The notes under the pieces were generated by a model. That model ran no database searches. It was not told the DNA's origin and saw nothing but the letters and a program-made list of their open reading frames with translations. The translations under genes were made by a program, and so were the position numbers. Below are positions 1-9,092 of a DNA stretch of 64,000 nt, one piece after another (the first letter of the stretch is position 1; each line of letters opens with the position of its first letter). Source of the DNA: Microlunatus capsulatus (GTDB lineage: Bacteria > Actinomycetota > Actinomycetes > Propionibacteriales > Propionibacteriaceae); the NCBI RefSeq assembly GCF_017876495.1, contig NZ_JAGIOB010000001.1:372001-436000 (forward strand), given 5' to 3'.

Positions 1-87
1 CAGGACGCGACCGACCTGCCCGAGGCGAGCGGTGAGGTCATCGCCGCCGAGTTCGAGCGGTACCTGCGGCGCCGGCAGGGTCATTGA
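1..87 (+). CDS. C-terminal end of an upstream gene (partial)
   Basis: Frame 1 is open from the first base and ends at TGA 85-87, giving 28 residues with the tail FERYLRRRQGH. The acidic-amphipathic stretch followed by a basic end resembles the C-terminus of actinobacterial PAC2-family (proteasome assembly chaperone-like) proteins, but 28 residues are too few to be sure. The gene starts outside the window. Confidence 0.45.
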   Translation, partial: QDATDLPEASGEVIAAEFERYLRRRQGH

Positions 88-159
88 GCGCAGAACGGGT
101 AACTAGGGCAGGCTGAGGGCCGGCGCCCCCGCCCGTGTCCCCACCCGTCGAGGAGTTCC

Positions 160-1332
160 GTGCCCCGTCAGTCCGCCGCCCCGGCCCCCACCGCACCCCC
201 CAAGCCTGACCCCGGCGTCGGCACGGCCCCCAGCCCGCCCTACTTCGGGATCGTGCTGCTGGCCGCCCTCGTGGTCGTCGGCGTGGGGCTGCGCTCGGCC
301 GCGGACATCGTCGCGCCCGTCTTCCTGGTGCTCACCCTGGTGATCACCGTCGCCCCGCTGCGGAAGTTCCTCGTCAAGCACCGCTGGCCGTCCTGGCTGG
401 CCAGCGTGGTGAGCCTGCTGGCCATCTACGCGCTGCTGCTGGTGATCCTGGGCTCGGTGGTCTACGCCGTCGTCAAGCTGGTCAACGCGCTCCCCCAGTA
501 CGCCGAGGCCTTCAACAAGATCTTCGACTCGCTGCTGGCGCTGTCGACCCGGCTGGGCTACGGCTCGGAGCAGATCCAGAACCTCGCGTCGTCCTTCCAG
601 CTCAGCAGCCTGACCGGTCCGGCGCAGGCCCTGCTGGGCGCGCTCAGCGGTGGCGCCTCGCTGCTGATCCTCATCATCACCGTCGTGATCTTCCTGGCCT
701 TCGACTCCGGCAGCATCGCCGACCGGATCGCCGTCATCCGCGAGACCCGGCCGCACATCGCCGACGGCCTCGTGAACTTCGCCAGCCGGGTGCGCAAGTA
801 CTGGATCGTCACCACCGTCTTCGGCCTGATCGTCGCGGTGATGGACTACGTCGCGCTGCTGATCATCGGCGTGCCGCTGGCCCTGACCTGGGGCGTGCTG
901 GCCTTCGTCACCAACTACATCCCCAACATCGGCTTCGTCATCGGCGTCATCCCGCCCGCGCTGATCGCGCTGCTGGCCGGCGGTCCGGGCCAGGCGCTGG
1001 CCGTGGTGATCGTCTTCACCGTGATCAACGTCGTCGTGCAGACGATCATCCAGCCCCGCTTCACCGGCGACGCCGTCGGCATCAACGGGACGGTGGCGTT
1101 CGTCTCGCTGATCTTCTGGGCCTACCTGCTGGGCGCCCTCGGGGCGCTGATCGCGATCCCGGCGACGCTGTTCGTCAAGTCCGTGCTGGTGGACAACTCC
1201 GTGCCGGCGAACTGGATCAACGGGCTGATCAGCTCAGCACCGAAGAAGGAGACCCCGGTCGAGCAGCGGAAGCGGCGCGACCGCGAGGTCCCCGCGTCGA
1301 AGCGGCAGTCAGCCCGCGGCCGCCAGAGCTAG
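160..1332 (+). CDS. AI-2E family transporter (PerM-type permease)
   Basis: A 390-residue integral membrane protein of the AI-2E/PerM exporter family. The first 26 residues are Pro/Ala-rich. Paired hydrophobic segments follow at about 28-66 and 78-100, then an amphipathic soluble region (about 105-155), then further segments from about 160 to 340; this eight-helix layout is typical of the family. The C-terminus is a strongly basic cytoplasmic tail. The GTG start at 160 has AGGAG at 151-155. Substrate is unknown: family members have been linked to autoinducer-2 or Na+/H+ transport. The last 24 bases overlap the convergent rpe gene. Confidence 0.85.
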   Translation: MPRQSAAPAPTAPPKPDPGVGTAPSPPYFGIVLLAALVVVGVGLRSAADIVAPVFLVLTLVITVAPLRKFLVKHRWPSWLASVVSLLAIYALLLVILGSVVYAVVKLVNALPQYAEAFNKIFDSLLALSTRLGYGSEQIQNLASSFQLSSLTGPAQALLGALSGGASLLILIITVVIFLAFDSGSIADRIAVIRETRPHIADGLVNFASRVRKYWIVTTVFGLIVAVMDYVALLIIGVPLALTWGVLAFVTNYIPNIGFVIGVIPPALIALLAGGPGQALAVVIVFTVINVVVQTIIQPRFTGDAVGINGTVAFVSLIFWAYLLGALGALIAIPATLFVKSVLVDNSVPANWINGLISSAPKKETPVEQRKRRDREVPASKRQSARGRQS

Positions 1333-1968
1333 CCGGCGCAGCTCGGCCACCATCGCGTCCGGGTCGTCGGCGCCGAACACCGACGACCCGGCCACGAAGG
1401 AGTCGACCCCCGCGGCCGCGCAGCGCTCGACCGTCTCGGCCGAGACGCCGCCGTCCACCTGCAGCCAGACGTCGCCGCCCACCTTGTCCAGCAGGGCGCG
1501 GGTGCGCTCGATCTTGGGCAGGCACAGGTCGAGGAACTTCTGGCCGCCGAAGCCCGGCTCGACGGTCATGATCAGCACCATGTCCAGCTCGGGCAGCAGG
1601 TCGGCGTAGGGCTCGATCGGCGTCGCCGGCTTGAGGGCCATCGACGCCCGGGCGCCGCGGCCGCGCAGCTCGCGGGCCAGCCGCACGGGCGCGGCCGCCG
1701 CCTCGACGTGGAAGGTCACCGACTCCGCCCCGGCCTCGGCGTAGGCGGGCGCCCAGCGGTCCGGGTCCTCGATCATCAGGTGCACGTCGAGCATCACCGG
1801 GGTGGCCGCACGGATGGACTCGAAGACCGGCAGACCCAGCGTCAGGTTCGGGACGAAGTGGTTGTCCATCACGTCGACGTGCAGCGCGTCCGCCGACGGC
1901 ACGGACTCGATCGCCGCCTGGAGGTTGGCGAAGTCGGCGGAGAGCAGGCTGGGCATGAGGCGGACCAC
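1309..1968 (-). CDS. rpe: Ribulose-phosphate 3-epimerase
   Basis: A 219-residue TIM-barrel enzyme interconverting ribulose 5-phosphate and xylulose 5-phosphate in the pentose phosphate pathway. Metal-binding positions are visible: His30 and Asp32 in HVDVMD, His63 in DVHLM and Asp172 in [12 protein letters not shown] near residue 137 is the phosphate-side loop. The GTG start at 1968 is preferred over the internal ATG at residue 5 because TAGGGT lies six bases upstream of it. The gene follows rsmB by 22 bases and its 3' end overlaps the convergent permease gene, so the two transcripts are complementary there. Confidence 0.95.
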   Translation of the reverse strand: MVRLMPSLLSADFANLQAAIESVPSADALHVDVMDNHFVPNLTLGLPVFESIRAATPVMLDVHLMIEDPDRWAPAYAEAGAESVTFHVEAAAAPVRLARELRGRGARASMALKPATPIEPYADLLPELDMVLIMTVEPGFGGQKFLDLCLPKIERTRALLDKVGGDVWLQVDGGVSAETVERCAAAGVDSFVAGSSVFGADDPDAMVAELRRLALAAAG

Positions 1969-1980
1969 GCCCCGACCCTA
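1969..1980 (-). promoter_or_regulatory. Likely leaderless promoter of rpe
   Basis: Read on the minus strand, TAGGGT (1980-1975) is followed by six bases and the GTG start. This matches a -10 hexamer placing the transcription start at the start codon, so rpe could be transcribed independently of rsmB as a leaderless mRNA. No clear -35 element is seen. Confidence 0.5.
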
Positions 1981-1990
1981 GCCTGCGGCC

Positions 1991-3361
1991 TCAGGACACC
2001 CGGAGGTACGCGGCGAACATCGCGTCGGTGCCGTGCCGGTGGGGCCACAGCTGGAGGAAGTCCCCCGCCGCCGCGTCGGGCACCTCGGGCAGCAGCTCCG
2101 ACGCCGGCAGCACGGTCACGTCGTCCCGGCCGGCGAGGGTCTCGGCCACCACGTCGACGGTCTCGCGGCGGTGCGGGGAGCAGGTGACGTAGGCGACGAC
2201 GCCCCCGGGCGCGGCGGCGTCGAGCGCGGCGGCCAGCAGGGCGCGCTGCAGCCCGTGCAGCTGCTCGACGGCGGTGTCGGCCCGCCGCCAGCGGGCCTCC
2301 GGACGGCGGCGCAGGGCCCCGAGGCCCGTGCAGGGCACGTCGGCGATGACCCGGGCGAAGGTGCCCGCTCGCCAGGCCGGGCGCGTGCCGTCGGCCTGCA
2401 GCACGACGGCGCGGTCCCCGCGGTAGCCGCGCAGCCCGCCGGCCACCAGGGCCGCCCGGTGCGCCGAGGGCTCGACGGCGACCAGCGGGCCGTCGTCGGG
2501 CCCCAGCAGGCCGGTCAGCAGGGCGGCCTTGCCGCCGGGACCGGCGCACAGGTCCAGCCAGGGGCCGGTCGGGGCGCTGGCCCGGGTGAGGCCCCAGGCG
2601 ACCAGCTGCGAGCCCTCGTCCTGCACCCCCGCGCGACCTTCCCGCACGGCGGGCAGCGCGCCCGGCGAGCCGGTCCAGCGCGCGGCGAACGGTGACAGGG
2701 TGCCGGGCTCCGCGCCGGCGTCCAGCAGCTCGGCCACCTCGGCCAGGCCCGGCCGGACGACGAGGCTGACGACCGGGCTGACGTTGTCCGCGGCGAGCGC
2801 CGGGGCCAGCTCGTCCGCGGGCAGCACGTCGGCGAGGGCGTCGACGACCCAGCGGGGGTGGGCGGTGCGCAGGGCCAGGGCGTCGCGCTCGTCGAGCCCG
2901 GCGCCCAGCTGGTCCAGCCAGCCGTCGAGGTCCCGAGCGGCGACCTTGCGCAGCACCGCGTTGGTCAGCCCGGTGACCCGCTCGCCGACGGTCGCCGCGG
3001 CGAGGTCCACCATCGCGGCGACGGCGGCGTGCCCGGGGACCCGGAGCGAGAGCAGCTGGTGGGCGCCGAGCCGCAGCAGGTCGAGCACCGCGGGCTGCAG
3101 GCTGCCCAGGCTGCGGCCGGACGCGGCGACGAGGACGGCGTCGTAGGTGCCCTGCAGCCGGCAGGTGCCGGCCACGAGCTCGGTGGCGAAGGCGGCGTCG
3201 CGGCCCTCGAGGTGCCGCTCGGCCAGCAGGTCGGCCAGCACGAGGTTCGCGTAGGCGCCCTCGCCGTTGACCAGCCGGAGGGCGTCGAAGGCCAGCCGTC
3301 GGGCGCGGTCGGGCTTGCGGCGGGCCGTGGTGCCGCGGCGTCCGCGGTCGGGAGCGGCCAC
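1991..3361 (-). CDS. rsmB: 16S rRNA (cytosine-967 C5) methyltransferase RsmB
   Basis: A 456-residue protein with an N-terminal NusB-like RNA-binding domain (about residues 15-150) and a C-terminal Rossmann methyltransferase domain. SAM motif I is LDLCAGPGGKAALL. The two family cysteines are present: DVPCTGLGALRRRPE (PC motif) and YVTCSPHRRE (TCS motif, catalytic Cys). The open frame extends 5' into fmt; the GTG at 3361 is chosen because it lies one base after the fmt stop and gives a family-typical N-terminus. Expected to make m5C967 in 16S rRNA. Its position between fmt and rpe is conserved in actinobacteria. Confidence 0.93.
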   Translation of the reverse strand: MAAPDRGRRGTTARRKPDRARRLAFDALRLVNGEGAYANLVLADLLAERHLEGRDAAFATELVAGTCRLQGTYDAVLVAASGRSLGSLQPAVLDLLRLGAHQLLSLRVPGHAAVAAMVDLAAATVGERVTGLTNAVLRKVAARDLDGWLDQLGAGLDERDALALRTAHPRWVVDALADVLPADELAPALAADNVSPVVSLVVRPGLAEVAELLDAGAEPGTLSPFAARWTGSPGALPAVREGRAGVQDEGSQLVAWGLTRASAPTGPWLDLCAGPGGKAALLTGLLGPDDGPLVAVEPSAHRAALVAGGLRGYRGDRAVVLQADGTRPAWRAGTFARVIADVPCTGLGALRRRPEARWRRADTAVEQLHGLQRALLAAALDAAAPGGVVAYVTCSPHRRETVDVVAETLAGRDDVTVLPASELLPEVPDAAAGDFLQLWPHRHGTDAMFAAYLRVS

Positions 3362-3362
3362 G

Positions 3363-4286
3363 TCAGCCCCCCAGGACCGTGTCGGGCGGCAGCTGGGCGC
3401 CGCGGGCCCAGTCGGCCGCGGGCATGGGCTTCTTCCCCGGTGCCTGCACGCGGCCGAGCCGCAGCGGCCGGGTCCCGGTGCCGACCAGGACGGCGGCCTT
3501 GCCGACCTGGAGGGCACCCGGTGCGAGCTCGCCGTCGGCAGGGGTCGCCAGGCCGAGCTTGAGCCGTTCGCCGCCCAGGGTGGTCCAGGCGCCCGGGGCG
3601 GGCGTGCAGCCGCGGATCCGCCGGTCGACGACCTCGGCCGGCAGCGACCAGTCGACGCGGGCGTCGTCGACCTCGATCTTGGGCGCGAAGCTGACCCCCT
3701 CGGCCGGCTGCGGCTGGGCGGTCAGGGTGCCGTCCTCGATCCCGTCCAGCGTGCGGACCAGCAGCTCGGCGCCGGACACCGCCAGCCGCGCCAGCAGGTC
3801 GCCCGCGGTGTCGTCGGGCCGGACGGGCTCCTCGACGCGCAGGAAGGTGGGCCCGGCGTCCAGCTCGAGGACGATCTGGAAGGTCGTGGCGCCGGTGACC
3901 GCGTCGCCCGCCAGCAGGGCGTGCTGGACGGGGGCGGCACCGCGCCAGGCCGGCAGCAGCGAGAAGTGCAGGTTGACGAACCCGTGCCGCGGCACGTCGA
4001 TCACCCGCTGCGGCAGCAGCGCGCCGTAGGCGACGACGGGGACGCAGTCCGGGGCGATCGCGCTGAGCCGGGCGACGAAGTCCTCGTCCCGCGGCCTCCG
4101 CGGGGTCAGCGTCTCGATCCCCAGCTCGGCGGCACGGGCGGCGACGGGGCTGGGCGTCAGCTTCTTGCCGCGGCCGGCGGGGGCGTCGGGTCGGGTGAGG
4201 ACGGCGACCACCTCGTGCCGGGAGGCCAGCAGCGCCTCGAGCGGGGGCAGGGCCACCTCGGGGGTCCCGGCGAAGACGATGCGCAC
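3363..4286 (-). CDS. fmt: Methionyl-tRNA formyltransferase
   Basis: A 307-residue enzyme transferring a formyl group from 10-formyl-tetrahydrofolate to initiator Met-tRNA. Family landmarks are the FAGTPE N-terminus, [15 protein letters not shown] near residue 110 (catalytic Asn/His region and formyl-folate loop) and an Asp in ELDAGP near residue 145. The C-terminal domain is the tRNA-binding OB-like domain. It starts with GTG. A TAGACT hexamer six bases upstream suggests its own leaderless transcript. The stop is one base from the rsmB start, so fmt-rsmB are probably cotranscribed and coupled. Confidence 0.95.
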   Translation of the reverse strand: MRIVFAGTPEVALPPLEALLASRHEVVAVLTRPDAPAGRGKKLTPSPVAARAAELGIETLTPRRPRDEDFVARLSAIAPDCVPVVAYGALLPQRVIDVPRHGFVNLHFSLLPAWRGAAPVQHALLAGDAVTGATTFQIVLELDAGPTFLRVEEPVRPDDTAGDLLARLAVSGAELLVRTLDGIEDGTLTAQPQPAEGVSFAPKIEVDDARVDWSLPAEVVDRRIRGCTPAPGAWTTLGGERLKLGLATPADGELAPGALQVGKAAVLVGTGTRPLRLGRVQAPGKKPMPAADWARGAQLPPDTVLGG

Positions 4287-4298
4287 CGGCCGAGTCTA
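4287..4298 (-). promoter_or_regulatory. Likely leaderless promoter of fmt
   Basis: TAGACT (4298-4293, minus strand) followed by CGGCCG and the GTG start of fmt. The same TAGACT hexamer occurs in front of efp and relA, where it is followed by a leader rather than directly by the start codon. Confidence 0.5.
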
Positions 4299-4359
4299 GG
4301 GCGCGGAGCCGCTCCGACCGACCGCGCCGTCGCTCAGCCGGTGGCTCCGGAGTGGCCGC

Positions 4360-6492
4360 TCAGCCGACGGCGACGGGGTCGACGCGGATCCGCAGCGCGC
4401 CCTCGCTCTTGCGGGCGCTGCGGATGGCGGCGACGTCCTTGGCCGCCCGGACCAGCGCGGCCCCCTCGGTGCGCGGCGAGCGCAGCGTCAGCCGGGACAG
4501 GGCGCTCTCCCCCGGGCCCGGCGCCTCGCCGGGGCGCCGCTCGGGCGGCAGCGCGACGGGCCCGAGCACCTCGGCGTGCGGCGGCAGCTGGGCCAGCTCG
4601 ACAAACTCGGCGAGCGCCTCGGGCCGGCCCTCGACGGTGACGAGCTTGGCCGCCGGCGGGAAGTGGGCCTCGGCCCGGTCGACCAGCTCGCGGGCCGCCA
4701 GCCCCGCCGGGTCGACGCGGACCAGCGCCTGCAGCGCGCGGCCGGAGCTCTCCCCCACCGCGATCACCGAGCCGCCGTCGCCGCCGCCGCGGACCAGGGC
4801 GACGGCGTTCAGCCAGCGGCGCAGCGCCTCCTCGGTCGCGCGCAGGTCGGCGCGGAGCAGCAGCAGCGGGGTGTCCAGCAGCACGGCGCCGGCGTAGCCG
4901 CCCTCGGCCCGCGGCTCCGCACCCGGGGTCGCGACGACGATGGCCGGCGTCGCGGGCACGGTGGCCGCGACCTGACCGGCGCTCGACTGCCGGACGGCCG
5001 TCCCGGGGAACGCCTTGCCCAGCTCCTCCGCCGTCCGCTCGGAGCCGACGACGGGGGCCCGGAACCGGTGCGAGCCGCAGATCGGGCACTCCCAGCCCAC
5101 CTGCAGCCGCCCGCACCAGGTGCAGGTGGCCTGGGGTCCGTCGCCCGTGCGGCCCCGGCCGGCGCGGGTGGGACCGCCGCAGTGCCGGCAGCGGGCGGGC
5201 TCGCGGCAGTCCTGGCAGACCAGCGCGACGAGGTAGCCGGAGCGCGGCACCTGCACCAGCACCGGGCCCTGGGGCAGCGCCGAGCGCATGAGGGTGAAGA
5301 CCTCGTGCGGCAGCCGGGCGGCGCGGGCCGCCGGGTCGCGCTCGAGGGCCCGGTCGGTATCGGCGCTCACCTTCACCTGCGGGGCGGTGTGCCGCAGGGC
5401 GACCCGGTCCTGGGCCAGCTCGCGGAGCCAGCCCTGCTCCACCCAGGCCTGGACCTCGGCCGTGCGGGCGTAGCCGGCGAACAGCGCGCCGGCGCCCTGC
5501 TGGGCGGCGCGCAGCGCGAGCACCTCGCGGGCGTGCGGGTACGGCGCCCGCGGCTCGGCCAGCAGGTCGTCGCCGTCGTCCCAGAGCGCGACGAGACCGA
5601 GGTCGTGCACGGGGGCGAACGCCGCGGCCCGGTTGCCGATGACCACCCGCACCTCCCCGCGCAGGGCGCGCAGGAAGGCCCGGTAGCGGGCGGCCGGGCC
5701 GGCCTCGGCCACCAGTACGGCGAAGCCGGTGGGTCCGAGCGCGGCCGCGCACGCCTGCTTGAGCTGCTCGACGTCGCGCTGGTCGGGCACCACGAGGACG
5801 GCCCCGCGCCCGCCCTCGACCGCGGCCCGGGCGGCCGCGGCCAGCCCGGCGGCCCAGTCGCCGCTGGGGTCCGCGCTGGGCGTCACCTGCCAGGCGGCGC
5901 GGGGGCTGCGGCCCCCGGCGAGCGCGGACAGGAAGCCGGGACCGGCCGGGTAGGCGCCGAACGGGTGCGGCGGGGCGGCGGGCGGCGGCACCGCGGGACC
6001 GGCGACGGGTGCGGCCTTCTCGGTGGCCGCGTGCCGCGGCGGGATCGCGAGGCGCACGACGTCGGAGAAGCTGCCGGCGTAGTGGTCGGCGACGCCGCGG
6101 ACCAGCCGGGCCACCTCCGGGGTGAGCACCGGCTCGGCCGAGACGACCTTGGCCAGCGGGCTGAGGGCGCCGTCGTGGTCGCTGGCGTCGCGCCGCTCCA
6201 GCAGGAAGCCGTCGCGCTGCTTGCCGGCGAACCGGACGCGCACGCGGGCGCCGGGGACGGCCTCGGGGTCCTGCGCCCGGGAGACGGTGTAGTCGAAGGG
6301 CCGGTCGAGGTGGCTGAGCGGCAGGTCGAGCACGACGCGGGCGACGGGCCGGTCCTCCGCCGGCAGGTGCGGCGCCGGGGCGGGCACGGGCACCGGGGCC
6401 ACGGGGACGGGGCGCGACGGGCGCTCGGGCGCGGGGACCAGCGGTGCCGCGGGCTCCGCGGCACTCGTCCGCGGGTCCGACCGGAGAGGCAC
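4360..6492 (-). CDS. priA: Primosomal protein N' PriA, ATPase motifs degenerate
   Basis: About 710 residues. The N-terminal 3'-end-binding domain is clear (VARVVLDLPLSHLDRPFDY), after a Pro-rich leader. The helicase core keeps its size but not its motifs: no GxxGSGKT P-loop is found in the expected place, and the DEEH Walker B position reads LWDDGDD. The eight-cysteine zinc module is intact (CQDC, CRHC, CTWC and CPIC pairs). Actinobacterial PriA proteins are known to have lost the ATPase motifs, so the protein probably acts in replication-restart protein loading rather than unwinding. Start is uncertain: GTG 6492 is preferred because TATCAT lies five bases upstream; GTG 6537 would add 15 residues. 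fmt lies 73 bases downstream. Confidence 0.88.
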   Translation of the reverse strand: MPLRSDPRTSAAEPAAPLVPAPERPSRPVPVAPVPVPAPAPHLPAEDRPVARVVLDLPLSHLDRPFDYTVSRAQDPEAVPGARVRVRFAGKQRDGFLLERRDASDHDGALSPLAKVVSAEPVLTPEVARLVRGVADHYAGSFSDVVRLAIPPRHAATEKAAPVAGPAVPPPAAPPHPFGAYPAGPGFLSALAGGRSPRAAWQVTPSADPSGDWAAGLAAAARAAVEGGRGAVLVVPDQRDVEQLKQACAAALGPTGFAVLVAEAGPAARYRAFLRALRGEVRVVIGNRAAAFAPVHDLGLVALWDDGDDLLAEPRAPYPHAREVLALRAAQQGAGALFAGYARTAEVQAWVEQGWLRELAQDRVALRHTAPQVKVSADTDRALERDPAARAARLPHEVFTLMRSALPQGPVLVQVPRSGYLVALVCQDCREPARCRHCGGPTRAGRGRTGDGPQATCTWCGRLQVGWECPICGSHRFRAPVVGSERTAEELGKAFPGTAVRQSSAGQVAATVPATPAIVVATPGAEPRAEGGYAGAVLLDTPLLLLRADLRATEEALRRWLNAVALVRGGGDGGSVIAVGESSGRALQALVRVDPAGLAARELVDRAEAHFPPAAKLVTVEGRPEALAEFVELAQLPPHAEVLGPVALPPERRPGEAPGPGESALSRLTLRSPRTEGAALVRAAKDVAAIRSARKSEGALRIRVDPVAVG

Positions 6493-6581
6493 ACCCGATG
6501 ATAGGCAGAGGGGTCCGACAGCCCCGGGCCCGCGCACAGGCCCGGCGAGGGGCGGACGCGCCGACCGACCGAGAAGGAGCC

Positions 6582-7841
6582 ATGAGCCAGAGCACGCCCG
6601 CCGAGCCGTCCGACCTCCAGGTGCGACGGCTGCTCGTCGCCCTGGCCGCGGCCATGGTGGCCACCGGCCAGCCCGTCTCCGACATCGAGGACGAGGTGGT
6701 CGAGGTGGCGGGCCGGCTCGGGTTCCCCGACGCGCAGGTGGCCGCCGGCCCGACCGGGGTGACGGTCTGCGTCGGCAGCGGCGAGCCGTCCACCTACGAG
6801 AGCGTCAAGGGCTCGTTGCGGCTCGACCAGGCGGCCGAGGTGCGGACCATCCGCTACCAGCTCGTCGAGGGGTCCCTCAGCATCGAGCAGGGGATCAGCG
6901 CCCTGCTGGCCCTCAGCGCCCGCCCGTCGCGCTACCCGGTGTGGCTCGCCAACCTCGGCTGGGTGGGCATCGCGACCGGCATCGCGCTGATCCTGCAGCC
7001 GGGGCGCGCCAACGTGGCCTTCGCCGTCCTGGGCGGGGCCGTCGTCGTCGGGCTGTTCCGGCTGAGCCAGCGGTTCCGGCTCATCAGCACGCTGCTGCCG
7101 ACGCTGGCCGCCTTCGTGCTGGCCTGCCTGGTCTTCGCGGCCGTGGACGCCGGTCTGCTCGAGGGGCCGCTGCGGACGCTGCTGCCGCCGCTGGCCGTGC
7201 TGCTGCCCGGGGCGCTCATCGTCACGGCGATGTCGGAGCTGGCCACCGGGGACATGGTGGCGGGGACTGCGCGGCTGGCGTTCGGCGCCGTCCAGCTGCT
7301 GCTCTTCACCCTCGGGATCGTCGCCGCGGCCCGGCTGTTCAGCATCCCGCAGGAGGCCCTGACGAACCTGCGGGTCGACGAGCTGGGCTGGTGGGCCGCC
7401 CCGCTGGGGCTGGTGCTCATCACCCTGGGCATCGGCGTCCTGGAGAGCCCGCCGCTGCGGCTGCTGCCCTTCATCGCCCTCACGCTGGTGCTGGCCTTCG
7501 CCGCGCAGTCGCTGGGCCAGGCCCTCTCGGGTCCGGTGCTGGGCAGCTTCGCCGGGGCGCTGGCCGCCAGCCTGGGCGCCTCGGCGGTCGAGGCGGTCAA
7601 GCCGCGGCTGCCCCGGCTCGTCGTCTTCCTGCCGTCGTTCTGGCTGCTGGTGCCCGGCAGCCTGGGGCTGCTCTCGACCACCCAGCTGGCCGTCGACCCC
7701 GACGGCTCGGCCGAGGCCGCGCTGGGCGTCCTCGGCGTCGTCACCGCGATCGCGCTGGGCCTGCTCGTCGGTGCCGCGGTCGCCCAGTCCGTGCGGGGGG
7801 CCGTGCGCCGGACCCGCCGACGCAGCCTGCTGGCCCGTTGA
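6582..7841 (+). CDS. ThrE-type threonine/serine exporter family protein
   Basis: A 419-residue membrane protein. An N-terminal soluble domain (about residues 1-120, with the acidic patch VSDIEDEVVEVAGRLG) matches the ThrE/DUF1212 amino-acid exporter architecture, followed by about ten hydrophobic helices to the C-terminus. The fused length corresponds to the ThrE_1 plus ThrE_2 modules in one chain. The ATG at 6582 is chosen because AAGGAG lies at 6574-6579; the frame is open further upstream. Divergent from priA and convergent with metK, with only three bases between stops. Threonine or serine export is inferred from the family. Confidence 0.82.
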   Translation: MSQSTPAEPSDLQVRRLLVALAAAMVATGQPVSDIEDEVVEVAGRLGFPDAQVAAGPTGVTVCVGSGEPSTYESVKGSLRLDQAAEVRTIRYQLVEGSLSIEQGISALLALSARPSRYPVWLANLGWVGIATGIALILQPGRANVAFAVLGGAVVVGLFRLSQRFRLISTLLPTLAAFVLACLVFAAVDAGLLEGPLRTLLPPLAVLLPGALIVTAMSELATGDMVAGTARLAFGAVQLLLFTLGIVAAARLFSIPQEALTNLRVDELGWWAAPLGLVLITLGIGVLESPPLRLLPFIALTLVLAFAAQSLGQALSGPVLGSFAGALAASLGASAVEAVKPRLPRLVVFLPSFWLLVPGSLGLLSTTQLAVDPDGSAEAALGVLGVVTAIALGLLVGAAVAQSVRGAVRRTRRRSLLAR

Positions 7842-7844
7842 GGC

Positions 7845-9038
7845 TCAGCCGCGGACGGCCGCCGCGAGGGCGTCGGCGCGGTCGGCGACCTCCCAGGTGA
7901 GGCCGGGCAGCTCGCGGCCGAAGTGGCCGTAGGCGGCCGTGGCACCATAGATCGGCCGCTTCAGGTCGAGGTCGCGGATGATCGCGGCCGGCCGCAGGTC
8001 GAACGTGGCCAGCACGGCGTCGGCGATCTGGTCGGTCGGGACCGACTCGGTGCCGAAGGTCTCGACGTAGAAGCCCACGGGGTGCGCCTTGCCGATGGCG
8101 TAGGCGACCTGGACCTCGCAGCGACGCGCCAGCCCGGCCGCGACGACGTTCTTGGCCACCCAGCGCATCGCGTAGGCCCCGGAGCGGTCGACCTTGGACG
8201 GGTCCTTGCCCGAGAAGGCGCCGCCGCCGTGCCGGGCCATCCCGCCGTAGGTGTCGACGATGATCTTGCGGCCGGTCAGCCCGGCGTCGCCCATCGGGCC
8301 GCCGATCTCGAACCGCCCGGTGGGGTTGACCAGCAGCCGGTAGTCGGAGCTGTCGATCGCGAAGCGCTCCAGCACCGGCTCGACGACGTGCTTGCGGACG
8401 TCGGGAGCCAGCAGGGCGTCGAGGTCGATGTCGGCGGCGTGCTGGCTGGACAGCACGACGGTGTCCAGCCGGACCGGCCGGTCGCCGTCGTACTCGATGG
8501 TGACCTGGGTCTTGCCGTCGGGGCGCAGGTAGGGCATGGTCCCGTCCTTGCGGACGGCGGAGAGCTGCTCGGCGAGCCGGTGCGCGAGGTCGATCGGCAG
8601 CGGCATCAGCGACGCGGTCTCGTCGCAGGCGTAGCCGAACATCAGGCCCTGGTCACCGGCCCCCTGCGCGTCGAGCGCGTCGACCGAGGAACCGGTGCGG
8701 GACTCGAACGCGGTGTCGACGCCCTGGGCGATGTCGGGCGACTGCTGCCCGATGGCGATGGAGACGCCGCAGGAGGCGCCGTCGAAGCCCTTGGTGGAGG
8801 AGTCGTAGCCGATGTCGATGACCTTCTGCCGGACCAGGCCCGGGATCTCGACGTAGGAGTCGGTGGTCACCTCGCCGGCGACGACGACGAGGCCGGTCGT
8901 GACCAGGCACTCGACGGCCACGCGGCTGGAGGGGTCCTGGTCCAGCAGGGCGTCGAGGACGGTGTCGCTGATCTGGTCGGCGATCTTGTCCGGGTGGCCC
9001 TCGGTGACCGACTCGGAGGTGAACAGTCTGCGCGCCAT
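7845..9038 (-). CDS. metK: S-adenosylmethionine synthetase
   Basis: A 397-residue enzyme making SAM from methionine and ATP, cytosolic and homotetrameric in the family. Signature segments are [16 protein letters not shown] at residues 9-24, [16 protein letters not shown] (methionine/ATP site) and the P-loop-like [17 protein letters not shown]. Length is standard. ATG 9038 has AGGGAG upstream. The 51-base gap to coaBC contains no riboswitch that I recognise. The likely -10, TAGGTT (9092-9087), includes the coaBC stop codon. Confidence 0.97.
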   Translation of the reverse strand: MARRLFTSESVTEGHPDKIADQISDTVLDALLDQDPSSRVAVECLVTTGLVVVAGEVTTDSYVEIPGLVRQKVIDIGYDSSTKGFDGASCGVSIAIGQQSPDIAQGVDTAFESRTGSSVDALDAQGAGDQGLMFGYACDETASLMPLPIDLAHRLAEQLSAVRKDGTMPYLRPDGKTQVTIEYDGDRPVRLDTVVLSSQHAADIDLDALLAPDVRKHVVEPVLERFAIDSSDYRLLVNPTGRFEIGGPMGDAGLTGRKIIVDTYGGMARHGGGAFSGKDPSKVDRSGAYAMRWVAKNVVAAGLARRCEVQVAYAIGKAHPVGFYVETFGTESVPTDQIADAVLATFDLRPAAIIRDLDLKRPIYGATAAYGHFGRELPGLTWEVADRADALAAAVRG

Positions 9039-9086
9039 GGCCTCGTCTCCCTCTGGGCTGGACCGGCTCCTGCACCGGCCCGGGCC

Positions 9087-9092
9087 AACCTA
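9087..9092 (-). promoter_or_regulatory. -10 hexamer of metK, containing the coaBC stop
   Basis: Minus-strand TAGGTT; its TAG is the coaBC stop codon. The predicted transcription start near 9080 leaves a leader of about 41 bases holding the AGGGAG ribosome-binding site of metK. Assignment rests on the TAnnnT match and spacing only. Confidence 0.4.

Noticed and set aside
2033-2695. Plus-strand frame with apparently plausible start opposite rsmB
   Set aside because: It overlaps the catalytic region of rsmB and consists of Gly/Arg/Gln-rich shadow sequence.
9039-9089. SAM riboswitch upstream of metK
   Set aside because: Only 51 bases are available and no SAM riboswitch core is recognisable; a simple leader with a ribosome-binding site explains it.
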